In this document: positions 23,668-32,882 of the stretch, one piece after another
Layout of the letters: every line of letters starts with the position of its first letter
Position numbering within the stretch: position 1 is the first letter of the stretch
NCBI GenBank assembly: GCA_052118425.1
Contig: JBQKHF010000001.1
DNA from: Roseburia_C sp900315735
Lineage (GTDB): Bacteria; Bacillota; Clostridia; Lachnospirales; Lachnospiraceae
Length of the DNA: 64,000 bases
Direction: 5' to 3' (one strand)
Made by a program: the position numbers and the translations under genes
Notes under the pieces: model-generated
The model's input: only the letters and a program-made list of their open reading frames with translations
Database searches by the model: none
Told to the model about the DNA's origin: nothing

Positions 23668-25104
23668 ATGGCATTGGGAAAGAACAAAAAAATCGTAAAT
23701 CTGGTTCAGTCAATCAGTGAGATGAAAGAGGAAAATTATGCAGCAGGTTCACCGGAGCTGCAGAATGTGTATAATCGATTGAATGATGGCAGACATCAGC
23801 TTGCACAGGTATATGGAGAAGATATGCAGGCAGTGATGGCAATGAGTGACTTAGGTCTTAAAGTTGGACATGATACGGTAAAGATGACAACAGCGGCAGA
23901 GGATGTTGCAGCATCTACAAAGACCATACATGACGCAACAGCAGAGACTTCAAGTATTGCAGAGGAAGTAAGAAATGCCCATGAGGGTCTGACCAATACA
24001 ATTATTGATGTATCTGAGAAGACTACCGATATTTATAAGAAGATTGAGAACGGACAGCAGGAGCTGACCTCCATTCGTGATTTATCCAAAGAAGCAATCT
24101 CAGAATCTACCGAGATGAAGAAGAATATGGATGCGTTAATGGAAGTCATCAATCATATGAATGAAGTTATTGAAGGAATCAATGCGATTTCCGAGCAGAC
24201 CAACCTGCTGGCACTGAATGCATCCATTGAGGCTGCAAGAGCAGGAGAAGCAGGAAAAGGATTTGCCGTTGTAGCAGAAGAAATCCGCCAGCTGGCAGAA
24301 GGAACCAAGCAGTTGACCGGAAACATGGGTGAATTCGTAGAAGGAATCCGGGATGCTTCCGAGAAAAGTTCTAAGAGCGTAGATGTAGCAATTACATCCC
24401 TTGATAACATCGACCAGAAGATTAATGCAGTATGGAATATCAATGATGAGAATAAAAAGAACGTTGGAAACATCAGTGAATCCATCAGTTCCCTTGCAGG
24501 AATCAGTGAAGAAATCAGCAGCTCCATGAATGTACTTGAAACTCAGGTATCCTGCATTGAAGACCAGTGCAGTAATCTGAGCAATGATGCAGAAACACTG
24601 ACGATTATCAATGGAAACTTAAAGGGTTCAGTAGAACCAATCACACAGGTTGAAACCGGAATGGATCATGCAGTGAAGATTGTAGGCGGAATGAACCGTG
24701 ATACCTTCTACCGCATGGACAATGCAACCTTTGATACTTATGTACAAAAGGCAATGGAAGCTCATAAGAACTGGCTTGAGACCTTACATACCATGGTAAC
24801 TGAAAAGACTGTCCTTCCGTTACAGTTAGATGATACAAAATGCGGATTTGGTCACTTCTATTATTCCATGCATCCGGAAAATCCGGCAATTGCACCGGTT
24901 TGGAATGCACTGGCAGAGAAACACAGAAGATTCCATGGCTATGGAAAAGAAGTGCAGCAGGCACTGTTTGATGAGAATGTTGCAAGAGCAGAAGAAATTT
25001 ATCAGGAAGCAGAGAATTACTCCAATGAATTACAGAATGATTTTGCTGCAATTTTAAATATTTCTGCAGGATTATCCCAGAACGGACAGAGTGTGTTTGC
25101 ATAA
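23668..25104 (+). CDS. Soluble methyl-accepting chemotaxis protein with C-terminal CZB domain
   Basis: Cytoplasmic chemoreceptor of 478 aa with no membrane segment. TTGGAGGAA (23655-23663) fixes ATG 23668. The central part is the antiparallel MCP signalling coiled coil with the CheA/CheW-binding tip INAISEQTNLLALNASIEAA, then RAGEAGKGFAVVAEEIRQLAE. From about residue 350 a CZB zinc-binding domain follows: HKNWL, KCGFGHFYYSMHP (the Cys ligand) and EKHRRFHGYG. CZB receptors sense zinc availability or oxidants such as hypochlorous acid in other bacteria. Probably inputs to the chemotaxis pathway that includes the CheC at 3.6 kb. Confidence 0.92.
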   Translation: MALGKNKKIVNLVQSISEMKEENYAAGSPELQNVYNRLNDGRHQLAQVYGEDMQAVMAMSDLGLKVGHDTVKMTTAAEDVAASTKTIHDATAETSSIAEEVRNAHEGLTNTIIDVSEKTTDIYKKIENGQQELTSIRDLSKEAISESTEMKKNMDALMEVINHMNEVIEGINAISEQTNLLALNASIEAARAGEAGKGFAVVAEEIRQLAEGTKQLTGNMGEFVEGIRDASEKSSKSVDVAITSLDNIDQKINAVWNINDENKKNVGNISESISSLAGISEEISSSMNVLETQVSCIEDQCSNLSNDAETLTIINGNLKGSVEPITQVETGMDHAVKIVGGMNRDTFYRMDNATFDTYVQKAMEAHKNWLETLHTMVTEKTVLPLQLDDTKCGFGHFYYSMHPENPAIAPVWNALAEKHRRFHGYGKEVQQALFDENVARAEEIYQEAENYSNELQNDFAAILNISAGLSQNGQSVFA

Positions 25105-25129
25105 ATAGAAAGTAAGAAAAGGATATTTT

Positions 25130-26380
25130 ATGCCTGAATTTTTTGAAAACAATGAAATTGAAGAAAGAGTCATCCTGGTTGGCATAAGCAGCCAGGATGG
25201 CGATGATACAGAAGACTCCCTGGATGAATTGGAGGAACTGGTGAAGACTGCCGGAGCAGTAACGGTGGGCAGGGTAATCCAGAACCGTCAGACAATACAT
25301 CCGGGGCTTTATATTGGTAGTGGAAAAGTAGAAGAGCTGCTGGATGAAATTGAGTGGACCCATGCCACCGGAATAGTCTGTGATGATGAATTAAGCCCGG
25401 CGCAGCTTCGGAATCTTTCGGATGCCCTGAATGTAAAAGTAATGGACAGAACTCTTATTATCCTTGATATTTTTGCGGCAAGAGCATCTACCAGTGAAGG
25501 AAAGATACAGGTAGAACTGGCACAGCTTCGTTACCGTATGAGCCGTCTTTCCGGTATGGGAAAGAGCATGTCAAGACTGGGCGGCGGAATCGGAACGAGA
25601 GGACCGGGAGAGAAAAAGTTAGAGGTAGACCGTCGTCTGATTGCTTCAAGAATCAGTCAGCTCAAACGGGAGTTAGAAGAAGTGAAGCGGCACCGGGAAG
25701 TAAACCGTGTGGCAAGACAGCGGAATCATGTTCCGGTGGCAGCCATTGTAGGATATACCAACGCCGGAAAATCCACGCTTTTAAATGCTCTGACCGGAGC
25801 TGGGATTCTTGCAGAGGATAAACTTTTTGCAACCTTAGACCCCACCACCAGAATGTTGGAACTTCCGGGAAGCCAGAAGCTTTTGCTTACGGATACGGTA
25901 GGATTTATCCGGAAGCTGCCGCATCATCTGATTGATGCCTTCCGCAGTACCTTAGAGGAAGCAAAGTATGCGGATTTTATTATTCATGTGGTGGATGCGT
26001 CCAATCCGCAGGCTGCCAAGCAGATGCATATTGTATACGAGACACTGCATCAGTTAGAGGTTACGGATAAGAAGATACTGACATTATTTAATAAGCAGGA
26101 TGCTATTATAGACAGGGAACCATTGCGGGATGGCAGAGCAGATATTACATTACGGATATCTGCTGCAAGAGGTGATGGATTAGAAGAACTGAAAGCCTGT
26201 CTTGCCCAGAAATTGCGGGAGAACAAGCGTTATATTGAGGCAGTGCTGCCATATGACAAAGGTGGTTTGTTACAGCAGATAAGAGAAACGGGAGAACTGC
26301 TTACAGAAGAGTATTTACCGGAGGGCATTCGCATCGAAGCCTATGTGCCACCGGAGTTATTTGAGAAAATACATCCATGA
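25130..26380 (+). CDS. hflX: GTPase HflX
   Basis: Ribosome-associated GTPase that splits stalled 70S/100S ribosomes. The 416-aa product has the N-terminal HflX domain (VGRVIQNRQTIHPGLYIGSGK; ATGIVCDDELSPAQLRNL), a Gly-rich linker GGGIGTRGPGEKKLEVDRR, and the G domain with G1 GYTNAGKSTLLNAL, G3 DTVGFIRKLPHHL, G4 NKQD and G5 SAARG. AAAAGGATATTTT precedes ATG 25130. Located 25 bases after the chemoreceptor gene and just before the pyrimidine genes. Confidence 0.95.
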   Translation: MPEFFENNEIEERVILVGISSQDGDDTEDSLDELEELVKTAGAVTVGRVIQNRQTIHPGLYIGSGKVEELLDEIEWTHATGIVCDDELSPAQLRNLSDALNVKVMDRTLIILDIFAARASTSEGKIQVELAQLRYRMSRLSGMGKSMSRLGGGIGTRGPGEKKLEVDRRLIASRISQLKRELEEVKRHREVNRVARQRNHVPVAAIVGYTNAGKSTLLNALTGAGILAEDKLFATLDPTTRMLELPGSQKLLLTDTVGFIRKLPHHLIDAFRSTLEEAKYADFIIHVVDASNPQAAKQMHIVYETLHQLEVTDKKILTLFNKQDAIIDREPLRDGRADITLRISAARGDGLEELKACLAQKLRENKRYIEAVLPYDKGGLLQQIRETGELLTEEYLPEGIRIEAYVPPELFEKIHP

Positions 26381-26385
26381 GCAGA

Positions 26386-26414
26386 TTGCCCCGGGGCTAC
26401 TTGTATGCTAAAAT
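26386..26414 (+). promoter_or_regulatory. Possible promoter of the pyr gene cluster
   Basis: TTGCCC (26386-26391), 17 bases, TAAAAT (26409-26414), leaving a leader of under 20 bases before pyrC. Too short for a PyrR attenuator, and no such structure was found. Confidence 0.4.
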
Positions 26415-26437
26415 AGGAGCAATAGGAGGTATTCCAT

Positions 26438-27721
26438 ATGACAATCTTAATAAAGGGTGGCCGTATTTTAGACCCGGCTACGAAAACAGATGATGTAATG
26501 GACCTTTTCATAGAAGATGGAATCATTACCAAAAGAGGAAAGAATATTAAGAAGAAGGCAGAGAAGACAATCGATGCCAAAGGACTGTATGTAATGCCGG
26601 GACTTGTTGATATGCATGTGCATTTACGGGATCCTGGATTTACACATAAGGGCGATGTTGAAACAGAGACCCGCTCCGCAGCAAGAGGCGGATATACCAC
26701 GGTACTTGCAATGCCAAATACCAAGCCGGTGGTGGACAATGCGGATGTAGTCCGTTATGTACATCATAAGGCAGAAAGTGTCGGACTGGTACATGTCTTG
26801 CAGGTTGGCGCGGTAACAAAAGGACAGCAGGGAGAAGAATTAGCAGATATCAAAGAGATGGCAGAGGCAGGAATTCCTGCAATCAGTGAAGACGGAAAAT
26901 CTGTTATGAATTCCCTTCTGGCAAGAGATGCTATGCTGGTAGCAAGAGACTGCAATATTCCGGTGCTGTCTCATTGTGAAGATAAGAATCTGGTTGGCTC
27001 CGGTGTAGTCAATGAAGACGAAAATGCAAAACGCTGGGGACTGGCAGGAATCACCAATTCCGTAGAAGATATCATGATTGCAAGAAATATCATGTTATCC
27101 AAGGATACCGGTGCGCATCTGCATCTTTGCCACTGCTCCACTAAGAACAGTGTAAACATGGTAAAATATGCGAAGTTAGAGCATATTCCGGTTTCAGCAG
27201 AAGTATGCCCGCATCATTTTACACTGACATCCGATGACATGGTAGAGGGAGATACCAATTATAAAATGAATCCACCACTTCGCCGCAAAGAAGATGTGGA
27301 AGCATTGAAAAAGGGACTTTCCGATGGAACCATGGAAGTTATTTCTACAGACCATGCACCGCATACAGCAGATGAAAAGAATAACAGCATGGTAAAGGCA
27401 CCATTTGGAATTGTTGGAATGGAAACTGCAGCAGCACTGACTTATACAGAGCTGGTACTGGGCGGATATTTAACACCGATGCAGATGGTAGAGAAAATGA
27501 GTTATAATCCGGCACAGATTCTTCATTTGAAGAAGGGAACCTTGGAAGAAGGAAGTATGGCAGATGTCATGCTCTTTGACCCGGAATGTACTTATGTGAT
27601 TGATAAGAACAAGTTCTGGTCTAAAGCAAAGAATACACCATTCCACGGCAGAAAAGTAACCGGTAAAGTAATGATGACAATTTGTGACGGTAAAATAGTA
27701 TACGATGCCGCAGAAGAATAA
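26438..27721 (+). CDS. pyrC: Dihydroorotase
   Basis: Zinc amidohydrolase for step 3 of UMP synthesis (carbamoyl-aspartate to dihydroorotate). The 427-aa length is typical of type I Firmicute enzymes. Motifs: GLVDMHVHLRDPGF (HxH ligands and Arg), AMPNTKPVVDN, VLSHCED, LCHCSTKNSV (His), VCPHHFTLT and STDHAPHTADEK (catalytic Asp). AATAGGAGGT gives a strong ribosome site for ATG 26438. First of four pyr genes in line: pyrC, pyrF, pyrK, pyrD. Carbamoyl-phosphate synthase and pyrB are not in the window. Confidence 0.96.
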   Translation: MTILIKGGRILDPATKTDDVMDLFIEDGIITKRGKNIKKKAEKTIDAKGLYVMPGLVDMHVHLRDPGFTHKGDVETETRSAARGGYTTVLAMPNTKPVVDNADVVRYVHHKAESVGLVHVLQVGAVTKGQQGEELADIKEMAEAGIPAISEDGKSVMNSLLARDAMLVARDCNIPVLSHCEDKNLVGSGVVNEDENAKRWGLAGITNSVEDIMIARNIMLSKDTGAHLHLCHCSTKNSVNMVKYAKLEHIPVSAEVCPHHFTLTSDDMVEGDTNYKMNPPLRRKEDVEALKKGLSDGTMEVISTDHAPHTADEKNNSMVKAPFGIVGMETAAALTYTELVLGGYLTPMQMVEKMSYNPAQILHLKKGTLEEGSMADVMLFDPECTYVIDKNKFWSKAKNTPFHGRKVTGKVMMTICDGKIVYDAAEE

Positions 27722-27742
27722 GAAAAAGAAAGGCTTAAAGAT

Positions 27743-28669
27743 ATGATTAACAAATTAATTAAAAAAATCGAGAAAACCCACGCACCTATCGTAGTCGGCT
27801 TAGATCCGATGTTAGATTACGTTCCGGAACATATCAGGGCAGCAGCTTTTAAGGAGCATGGCGAGACATTAGAAGGAGCAGCAGAAGCAATCTGGCAGTT
27901 TAACAAAGCAATTGTAGATGCAACGTATGACTTAATTCCTGCTGTAAAACCGCAGATTGCCATGTATGAGCAGTTTGGCGTAGAAGGTGTGAAAGCATAT
28001 CAGAAGACAGTAGACTACTGCCATTCAAAAGACCTTGTAGTAATCGGCGATGTAAAACGTGGAGATATCGGTTCTACATCTGCAGCTTATGCAGTGGGAC
28101 ATCTTGGCAAAGTTCAGGTGGGAAGTAAGAAGCTTTCTGCATTTGATGAAGACTTTGCAACGGTCAATCCATATCTTGGATCAGATGGAATTAAGCCTTT
28201 CTTAGAAGTATGTAAAGAAGAGAAAAAAGGAATCTTCATTTTAGTTAAGACCAGTAATCCATCCAGTGGAGAATTCCAGGACAGATTAATCGATGGCAGA
28301 CCACTGTATGAATATGTCGGTGAAAAGGTAGCGCAGTGGGGCGAAGAAGTCATGGGAGATAACTACAGCTATGTAGGAGCGGTAGTAGGAGCAACCTATC
28401 CGGAAATCGGAAAAGTGCTTCGTAAGGTAATGCCAAAGAGCTTTATCTTAGTTCCGGGATACGGTGCCCAGGGTGGAAAAGGAGCAGATCTGGTACACTA
28501 TTTCGATGAAAACGGACTGGGCGCAATTGTCAATTCCTCCCGTGGAATCATCGCTGCATATAAGCAGGAAGCATATGCATCCTTTGGAGCAGAGCATTTC
28601 GCAGATGCATCCAGAGCAGCAGTAGAGGCAATGATTAAAGATATCGATGGAGCTTTACAGGCAAGATAG
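27743..28669 (+). CDS. pyrF: Orotidine 5'-phosphate decarboxylase, type 2
   Basis: Last step of UMP synthesis, OMP to UMP. The 308-aa product is the longer type 2 subfamily: VGLDPMLDYVPEH near the N-terminus, AVKPQIAMYEQFG, the catalytic Asp/Lys cluster VVIGDVKRGDIGSTSAAYA, and the C-terminal GYGAQGGKGADLVHYF and NSSRGIIAAYK. AAAGGC lies before ATG 27743. Second gene of the pyr run with 21 bases from pyrC and 9 bases to pyrK. Confidence 0.95.
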   Translation: MINKLIKKIEKTHAPIVVGLDPMLDYVPEHIRAAAFKEHGETLEGAAEAIWQFNKAIVDATYDLIPAVKPQIAMYEQFGVEGVKAYQKTVDYCHSKDLVVIGDVKRGDIGSTSAAYAVGHLGKVQVGSKKLSAFDEDFATVNPYLGSDGIKPFLEVCKEEKKGIFILVKTSNPSSGEFQDRLIDGRPLYEYVGEKVAQWGEEVMGDNYSYVGAVVGATYPEIGKVLRKVMPKSFILVPGYGAQGGKGADLVHYFDENGLGAIVNSSRGIIAAYKQEAYASFGAEHFADASRAAVEAMIKDIDGALQAR

Positions 28670-28678
28670 GAGAAAAAG

Positions 28679-29446
28679 ATGGCAGAGAAATTTAAGGAAC
28701 AGGCGATTATTATCCGTCAGGAAGAGATTGCGGATGACATATACAGCATGTGGCTGCGCACCGAAGAGATTGCAGCACATGCAAAGGCAGGTCAGTTTGT
28801 ATCTGTATATTGTAATGATGGAAGCAGACTGCTTCCAAGACCAATCAGTATCTGTGAAATTGATAAAAAAGATAATGCCATTCGTCTGGTGTATCGTAAA
28901 GTTGGAAAAGGAACAGAGGAGTTTTCTGGTATGCATACCGGAGGCATCCTTAATATAACAGGACCGCTGGGAAATGGATTCCCGAAGAAAGAAAAGAAAG
29001 CATTCTTAATCGGTGGAGGAATCGGTATTCCGCCAATGTTAGAACTGGCAAAGGAATTAGACTGTGAGAAACAGATGATTCTTGGATTCCGGGATGAACT
29101 TTTCCTGATGGATGAATTCCGTGAAGAAGGAGAAGTCTATGTGGCAACCGAGGACGGAAGTGCCGGAACAGAAGGAAATGTACTGGATGCCATTCGTGAA
29201 AATGGTCTGACTGCAGATATTATCTATGCCTGCGGACCAAAGCCGATGTTAGCAGCCATCAAGGAATATGCAAAAGAAAAACAGATTGAGTGCTGGATTT
29301 CCATGGAAGAGCGTATGGCATGCGGAATCGGAGCCTGCTTAGCCTGTGTATGTCAGTCTAAAGACAAGGACGAGCATTCCAATGTCAATAACAAACGTGT
29401 ATGTAAAGAAGGACCGGTTTTCCGGGCTGAGGAGGTGGAACTTTAA
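28679..29446 (+). CDS. pyrK: Dihydroorotate dehydrogenase electron transfer subunit
   Basis: Flavin- and [2Fe-2S]-containing partner of PyrD that passes electrons to NAD+. The 255-aa product has the FAD-binding RLLPRPISICEID, the NAD-binding GGGIGIPPMLELAKEL and YACGPKPML, and a C-terminal cysteine cluster MACGIGACLACVCQ plus a distant Cys in KRVCKEGPVF. GGAGAAAAAG precedes ATG 28679. Its TAA overlaps the ATG of pyrD, as expected for subunits of one complex (type 1B). Confidence 0.95.
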   Translation: MAEKFKEQAIIIRQEEIADDIYSMWLRTEEIAAHAKAGQFVSVYCNDGSRLLPRPISICEIDKKDNAIRLVYRKVGKGTEEFSGMHTGGILNITGPLGNGFPKKEKKAFLIGGGIGIPPMLELAKELDCEKQMILGFRDELFLMDEFREEGEVYVATEDGSAGTEGNVLDAIRENGLTADIIYACGPKPMLAAIKEYAKEKQIECWISMEERMACGIGACLACVCQSKDKDEHSNVNNKRVCKEGPVFRAEEVEL

Positions 29447-30351
29447 TGAATACAAGAGTAAATCTGGCAGGAGTATTATTGAAGAATCCGATTATGACAG
29501 CATCCGGAACCTTTGGCTCCGGTCAGGAATACAGTGAATTTGTAGATTTGAATAAATTAGGTGCAGTAGTAACCAAAGGTGTTGCCAATGTACCATGGCC
29601 GGGCAATCCGACACCCCGTGTGGCAGAGGTATATGGTGGAATGTTAAATGCCATCGGCTTGCAGAATCCGGGCATTGATGTGTTTGTACAGCGTGATATT
29701 CCGTTTCTTACCCACTATGACACACGTATTATTGTAAATGTATGTGGAAAGACAGCATCCGATTATATAGAAGTTGTGGAAAGATTAGCTGACCAGCCGG
29801 TAGATATGCTGGAAATCAACATTTCCTGTCCAAATGTCAAGGAAGGCGGCATTGCCTTTGGACAGAGTTCAGCTTCCGTAGAAGAGATTACAAAAGAAGT
29901 AAAGAAATATGCCAAACAGCCGGTTATCATGAAATTAAGCCCGAATGTAACGGATATTACAGAGATGGCAAAGGCAGCAGAAGCAGGCGGAGCAGATGTT
30001 ATTTCCCTGATTAATACACTGACCGGAATGAAAATTGATGTAAACCGCAGAAAATTTGCACTGGCAAACAGAACCGGCGGAATGTCCGGTCCGGCAGTAC
30101 ATCCGATTGCAGTGCGTATGGTATATCAGGCAGCACAGGCAGTCAATATCCCAATCATCGGAATGGGCGGTGTGCAGAACGCAGAGGATGCACTGGAGCT
30201 GATATTGGCAGGTGCAACAGCCGTATCTGTGGGAACTGCGAACTTTACCAATCCTGCAGCAACCATTGATATTATCAATGGCATACAGGATTATATGGAA
30301 AATAATGGAATTGAAGATATCAATGAACTGATTGGAGCAGTCACTGATTAG
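29446..30351 (+). CDS. pyrD: Dihydroorotate dehydrogenase, catalytic subunit (type 1B)
   Basis: FMN-dependent oxidation of dihydroorotate to orotate in the cytoplasm. The 301-aa product has NPIMTASGTFGSG, TKGVANVPWPGNPTPR, the active-site loop NISCPNVKEGG with the catalytic Cys, KLSPNVTDI, INTLTGM, GGMSGPAVHPIA and the C-terminal GMGGVQNAEDALELILAGA. Translationally coupled to pyrK (GAGGTGG before ATG 29446). The next gene, 12 bases on, is a GGDEF-type protein rather than pyrE. Confidence 0.96.
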   Translation: MNTRVNLAGVLLKNPIMTASGTFGSGQEYSEFVDLNKLGAVVTKGVANVPWPGNPTPRVAEVYGGMLNAIGLQNPGIDVFVQRDIPFLTHYDTRIIVNVCGKTASDYIEVVERLADQPVDMLEINISCPNVKEGGIAFGQSSASVEEITKEVKKYAKQPVIMKLSPNVTDITEMAKAAEAGGADVISLINTLTGMKIDVNRRKFALANRTGGMSGPAVHPIAVRMVYQAAQAVNIPIIGMGGVQNAEDALELILAGATAVSVGTANFTNPAATIDIINGIQDYMENNGIEDINELIGAVTD

Positions 30352-30363
30352 AGGATAGAAACA

Positions 30364-31698
30364 GTGGAAAAGATTTGGCAATTTTTTGAAAATCTTGATG
30401 AATTTGTATATGTTTCAGATATGGAGACCCATGAACTGGTCTATATGAATCGGAAAACAAGAGAAACCTATGGCTTTCAAAGTCCGGAGGAAGTCTGTGG
30501 AAAGATGTGTTATGAAGTGATACAGCACAGTGCAGCACCATGTGTGTTGTGCAACAGTCCGCAGCTGACACAGGGTGAGTTCAAGGAATGGAAATATTAT
30601 AATCCGATTCTGGACAAACATCTGATGCTGAAGGATACCGTGTTAGAACAGGATGGAAAACGTTACCGGGTGGAGCTGGCATTGGATGTCAGTGACGAAG
30701 AAAAGCAGGGAAGCCTGCTGCAAAGCTATGAGAATATGGAAGCTTTTATCAATGAAGGCCTGCGGATTGCTTTGCAGGCACCGACACCGGACCAGTCTTT
30801 GGAGATTATTTTAGAGTATCTGGGCAAGGCACTGGATGGAGAGCGTACCTATATCTTTGAAAGAAACCTTCTTGGAAATGATGATAATACCTATGAATGG
30901 GTAGCAAACGGTGTCAAACCTGAGAAGGATAATTTACAGAATGTTCCGGCTGAAGTCTGCGAGAACTGGTATCGCAATTTCAGGGAAAATAAGAATATTA
31001 TCATCGGTAACCTGGAAGAGATACGTGAGGATGATCCCTTGCAGTATGAGAATCTGAAACGGCAGAATATTTCATCACTGGTAGTAGTTCCACTGTATGA
31101 TGAGCAGAAAGTAATTGGTTTCTATGGTGTGGACAATCCGCCGGTGAAATCACTGGACTATACTTCAAATATGCTCCAGATTATGGGACATTTTATTGTA
31201 TCCAGTATCAGGCGGCGTAATCTGGTGCGGGAATTAGAGCAGATGAGCTACAGTGACCAGCTGACAAAGCTTGGGAACCGTTTTGCCATGGAACGATATG
31301 TTGCAGATGTACCAAGAGGCGTAAGCTTTGGTGTAGTATATTGTGATATTACCGGACTTAAGAAGGTGAATGATACTTTAGGGCATCAGGCAGGTGACCA
31401 GTTGATTTTGCGTGCCAGCGAAGTGCTCCGGGAGGAGTTCTCAGAGTATGGTCTGTTCCGCATCGGCGGTGATGAACTTTTGGCATTGTGCGCAGATATC
31501 GGAGAAGAGGAGCTGAAGCAGAAGGTTGAACATATGAAGACTGACATGAAGCAGAAAGATGTGGTAATGGCAGTTGGAACAGTCTGGCAGGAGGACTGGA
31601 AGCTGGGACTTGATATCCTGCTGACGGAATCCGAAAGCCGGATGTATGAAGAAAAAGCAGCTTATTATAAAAATACCGGCATAGACCAGCGTCATTAA
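30364..31698 (+). CDS. PAS-GAF-GGDEF (GGDEL) diguanylate cyclase-like protein
   Basis: Putative c-di-GMP synthase, 444 aa, cytoplasmic. It starts with GTG 30364, 12 bases after pyrD, with GAGG a few bases upstream. Domains: PAS (about 1-115, EFVYVSDMETHELVYMNRK), a GAF-like sensor (about 125-280, GERTYIFERNLLG, SSLVVVPLYDEQKVIGFYGVDN, given as landmarks) and GGDEF (about 290-440). The metal Asp is present in GVVYCDITGLKKVND and the signature loop reads GGDEL at residues 368-372 (fifth position Leu instead of Phe; the Gly, Gly, Asp and Glu needed for catalysis are kept). Located between pyrD and pyrE and followed by a terminator. PilZ and HD-GYP partners are encoded at 58.3-60.0 kb. Confidence 0.88.
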   Translation: MEKIWQFFENLDEFVYVSDMETHELVYMNRKTRETYGFQSPEEVCGKMCYEVIQHSAAPCVLCNSPQLTQGEFKEWKYYNPILDKHLMLKDTVLEQDGKRYRVELALDVSDEEKQGSLLQSYENMEAFINEGLRIALQAPTPDQSLEIILEYLGKALDGERTYIFERNLLGNDDNTYEWVANGVKPEKDNLQNVPAEVCENWYRNFRENKNIIIGNLEEIREDDPLQYENLKRQNISSLVVVPLYDEQKVIGFYGVDNPPVKSLDYTSNMLQIMGHFIVSSIRRRNLVRELEQMSYSDQLTKLGNRFAMERYVADVPRGVSFGVVYCDITGLKKVNDTLGHQAGDQLILRASEVLREEFSEYGLFRIGGDELLALCADIGEEELKQKVEHMKTDMKQKDVVMAVGTVWQEDWKLGLDILLTESESRMYEEKAAYYKNTGIDQRH

Positions 31699-31700
31699 GA

Positions 31701-31763
31701 AAATCCCTCTTTGCAGGATTGAGACAGGAAGCTCAGATCCGGTAAAGGGGGATTTATTCTTTC
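31701..31763 (+). terminator. Terminator after the GGDEF gene
   Basis: AAATCCCTCTTTGC pairs with GTAAAGGGGGATTT; inside the loop GGATTGAG pairs with CTCAGATCC. A T-rich tail follows. This closes the pyrC-F-K-D-GGDEF transcript before pyrE. Confidence 0.8.
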
Positions 31764-31765
31764 AC

Positions 31766-31867
31766 TTAATCATTAAAATATTCCAGATAGTCACGTTCAT
31801 CTGCAAATAACATATACGCTCCATTGATATATCCCATATATCCGTCTGCAACAAAATATCCTTTCAT
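31766..31867 (-). CDS. 33-aa aromatic-rich small protein
   Basis: Minus-strand frame from ATG 31867 to TAA 31766. AAGGA (31881-31877) precedes the start by nine bases. The product begins MKGYFVADGYMGYINGAYML and ends LEYFND: 33 aa, six Tyr, four Phe, and a repeated Gly-Tyr pattern (GYF, GYMGY). It is acidic and too short for a globular fold. Similar tiny Gly/Tyr/Met proteins occur in other gut Clostridia as far as I recall, but I know no function. Opposite in direction to the pyr genes. The remaining 309 bases up to pyrE hold only a possible pyrE promoter. Confidence 0.6.
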   Translation of the reverse strand: MKGYFVADGYMGYINGAYMLFADERDYLEYFND

Positions 31868-32083
31868 AAAAGCACATCCTTTCTTTTGGGTTTTATAAAT
31901 TCTGATTGAAAGTTGTTATCCATCTGATAAAACTATCTTATATCATGTACTGTCCCATAAAATGGACATAAATTATGTAAACCAAATCCAGAGACAAAAG
32001 GAAAAATCAAATGGCATAATAAAAACAGATGGACAGAAAGGAAAACAAACAGGAAGAATTTATATTATCTTAAGGAAAACGCA

Positions 32084-32112
32084 TTGAGGTTTTCAGGGAA
32101 GTATGGTAGCAT
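32084..32112 (+). promoter_or_regulatory. Possible pyrE promoter
   Basis: TTGAGG (32084-32089), 17 bases, TAGCAT (32107-32112), about 65 bases before the pyrE start. Confidence 0.4.
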
Positions 32113-32176
32113 AAGAAATTAGGTAAAAGAAAAAAGTGATATATTTCACAGTTGACATATTCAGGAGGTTTCATAC

Positions 32177-32854
32177 ATGGAAGCATATAAGAAAGAGTTT
32201 ATAGAATTTATGGTAGAGAGCGAGGTTTTAAAGTTTGGTGACTTTACATTAAAGAGTGGAAGAAAGTCTCCTTTCTTTATGAATGCCGGTGCATATGTAA
32301 CCGGTTCACAGTTATCCAGCCTTGGAGAATATTATGCAAAAGCAATTCACGACCACTACGGTACCGATTTTGATGTGCTGTTTGGACCGGCATATAAGGG
32401 AATTCCACTTTCCGTTGCAACAACAATCGCATTCAGCCGTCTTTATGGCAAAGAGATTCGTTACTGCTCTAACCGTAAAGAAGTAAAAGACCATGGCGAT
32501 ACCGGAATTTTACTTGGAAGCAAAATCAAAGACGGTGACCGCGTTGTTATTATCGAAGATGTAACTACATCCGGAAAATCCATTCAGGAGACATTCCCAA
32601 TCATTCAGGCACAGGGAGATGTAACCATCCTTGGACTGATGGTATCCTTAAACCGTATGGAAAAGGGACTTGAGACAGATAAATGTGCATTGGATGAGAT
32701 TCAGGAGAAATACGGTTTCCCTGCAAATGCAATTGTCAGCATGGCAGATGTGGTAGAGTGCTTATACAACCGTCCTTGCCAGGGCAAGCTTATCATCGAC
32801 GATAAGATGAAAGAAGCAATTGATAAATATTATGAGCAGTATGGGGCAAAATAA
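32177..32854 (+). CDS. pyrE: Orotate phosphoribosyltransferase
   Basis: Joins orotate and PRPP to give OMP, the step between PyrD and PyrF. The 225-aa product shows DFTLKSGRKSPFFMNAGA near the start, the hood FGPAYKGIPLS, SNRKEVKDHGD in the flexible loop, and the PRPP motif VVIIEDVTTSGKSIQE. CAGGAGGT lies before ATG 32177. Separated from the other pyr genes by the GGDEF gene, a terminator and the 33-aa gene, so it is probably transcribed separately. Confidence 0.95.
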   Translation: MEAYKKEFIEFMVESEVLKFGDFTLKSGRKSPFFMNAGAYVTGSQLSSLGEYYAKAIHDHYGTDFDVLFGPAYKGIPLSVATTIAFSRLYGKEIRYCSNRKEVKDHGDTGILLGSKIKDGDRVVIIEDVTTSGKSIQETFPIIQAQGDVTILGLMVSLNRMEKGLETDKCALDEIQEKYGFPANAIVSMADVVECLYNRPCQGKLIIDDKMKEAIDKYYEQYGAK

Positions 32855-32882
32855 ACAGCAAAAATGAAATGGGGAAAAGGAA

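Noticed and set aside
26415..26437. PyrR-type attenuator before pyrC
   Set aside because: The gap is too short and shows neither anti-antiterminator nor terminator.
32152..32157. TTGACA box just before the pyrE ribosome site
   Set aside because: Too close to the start codon; its -10 would fall inside the gene.
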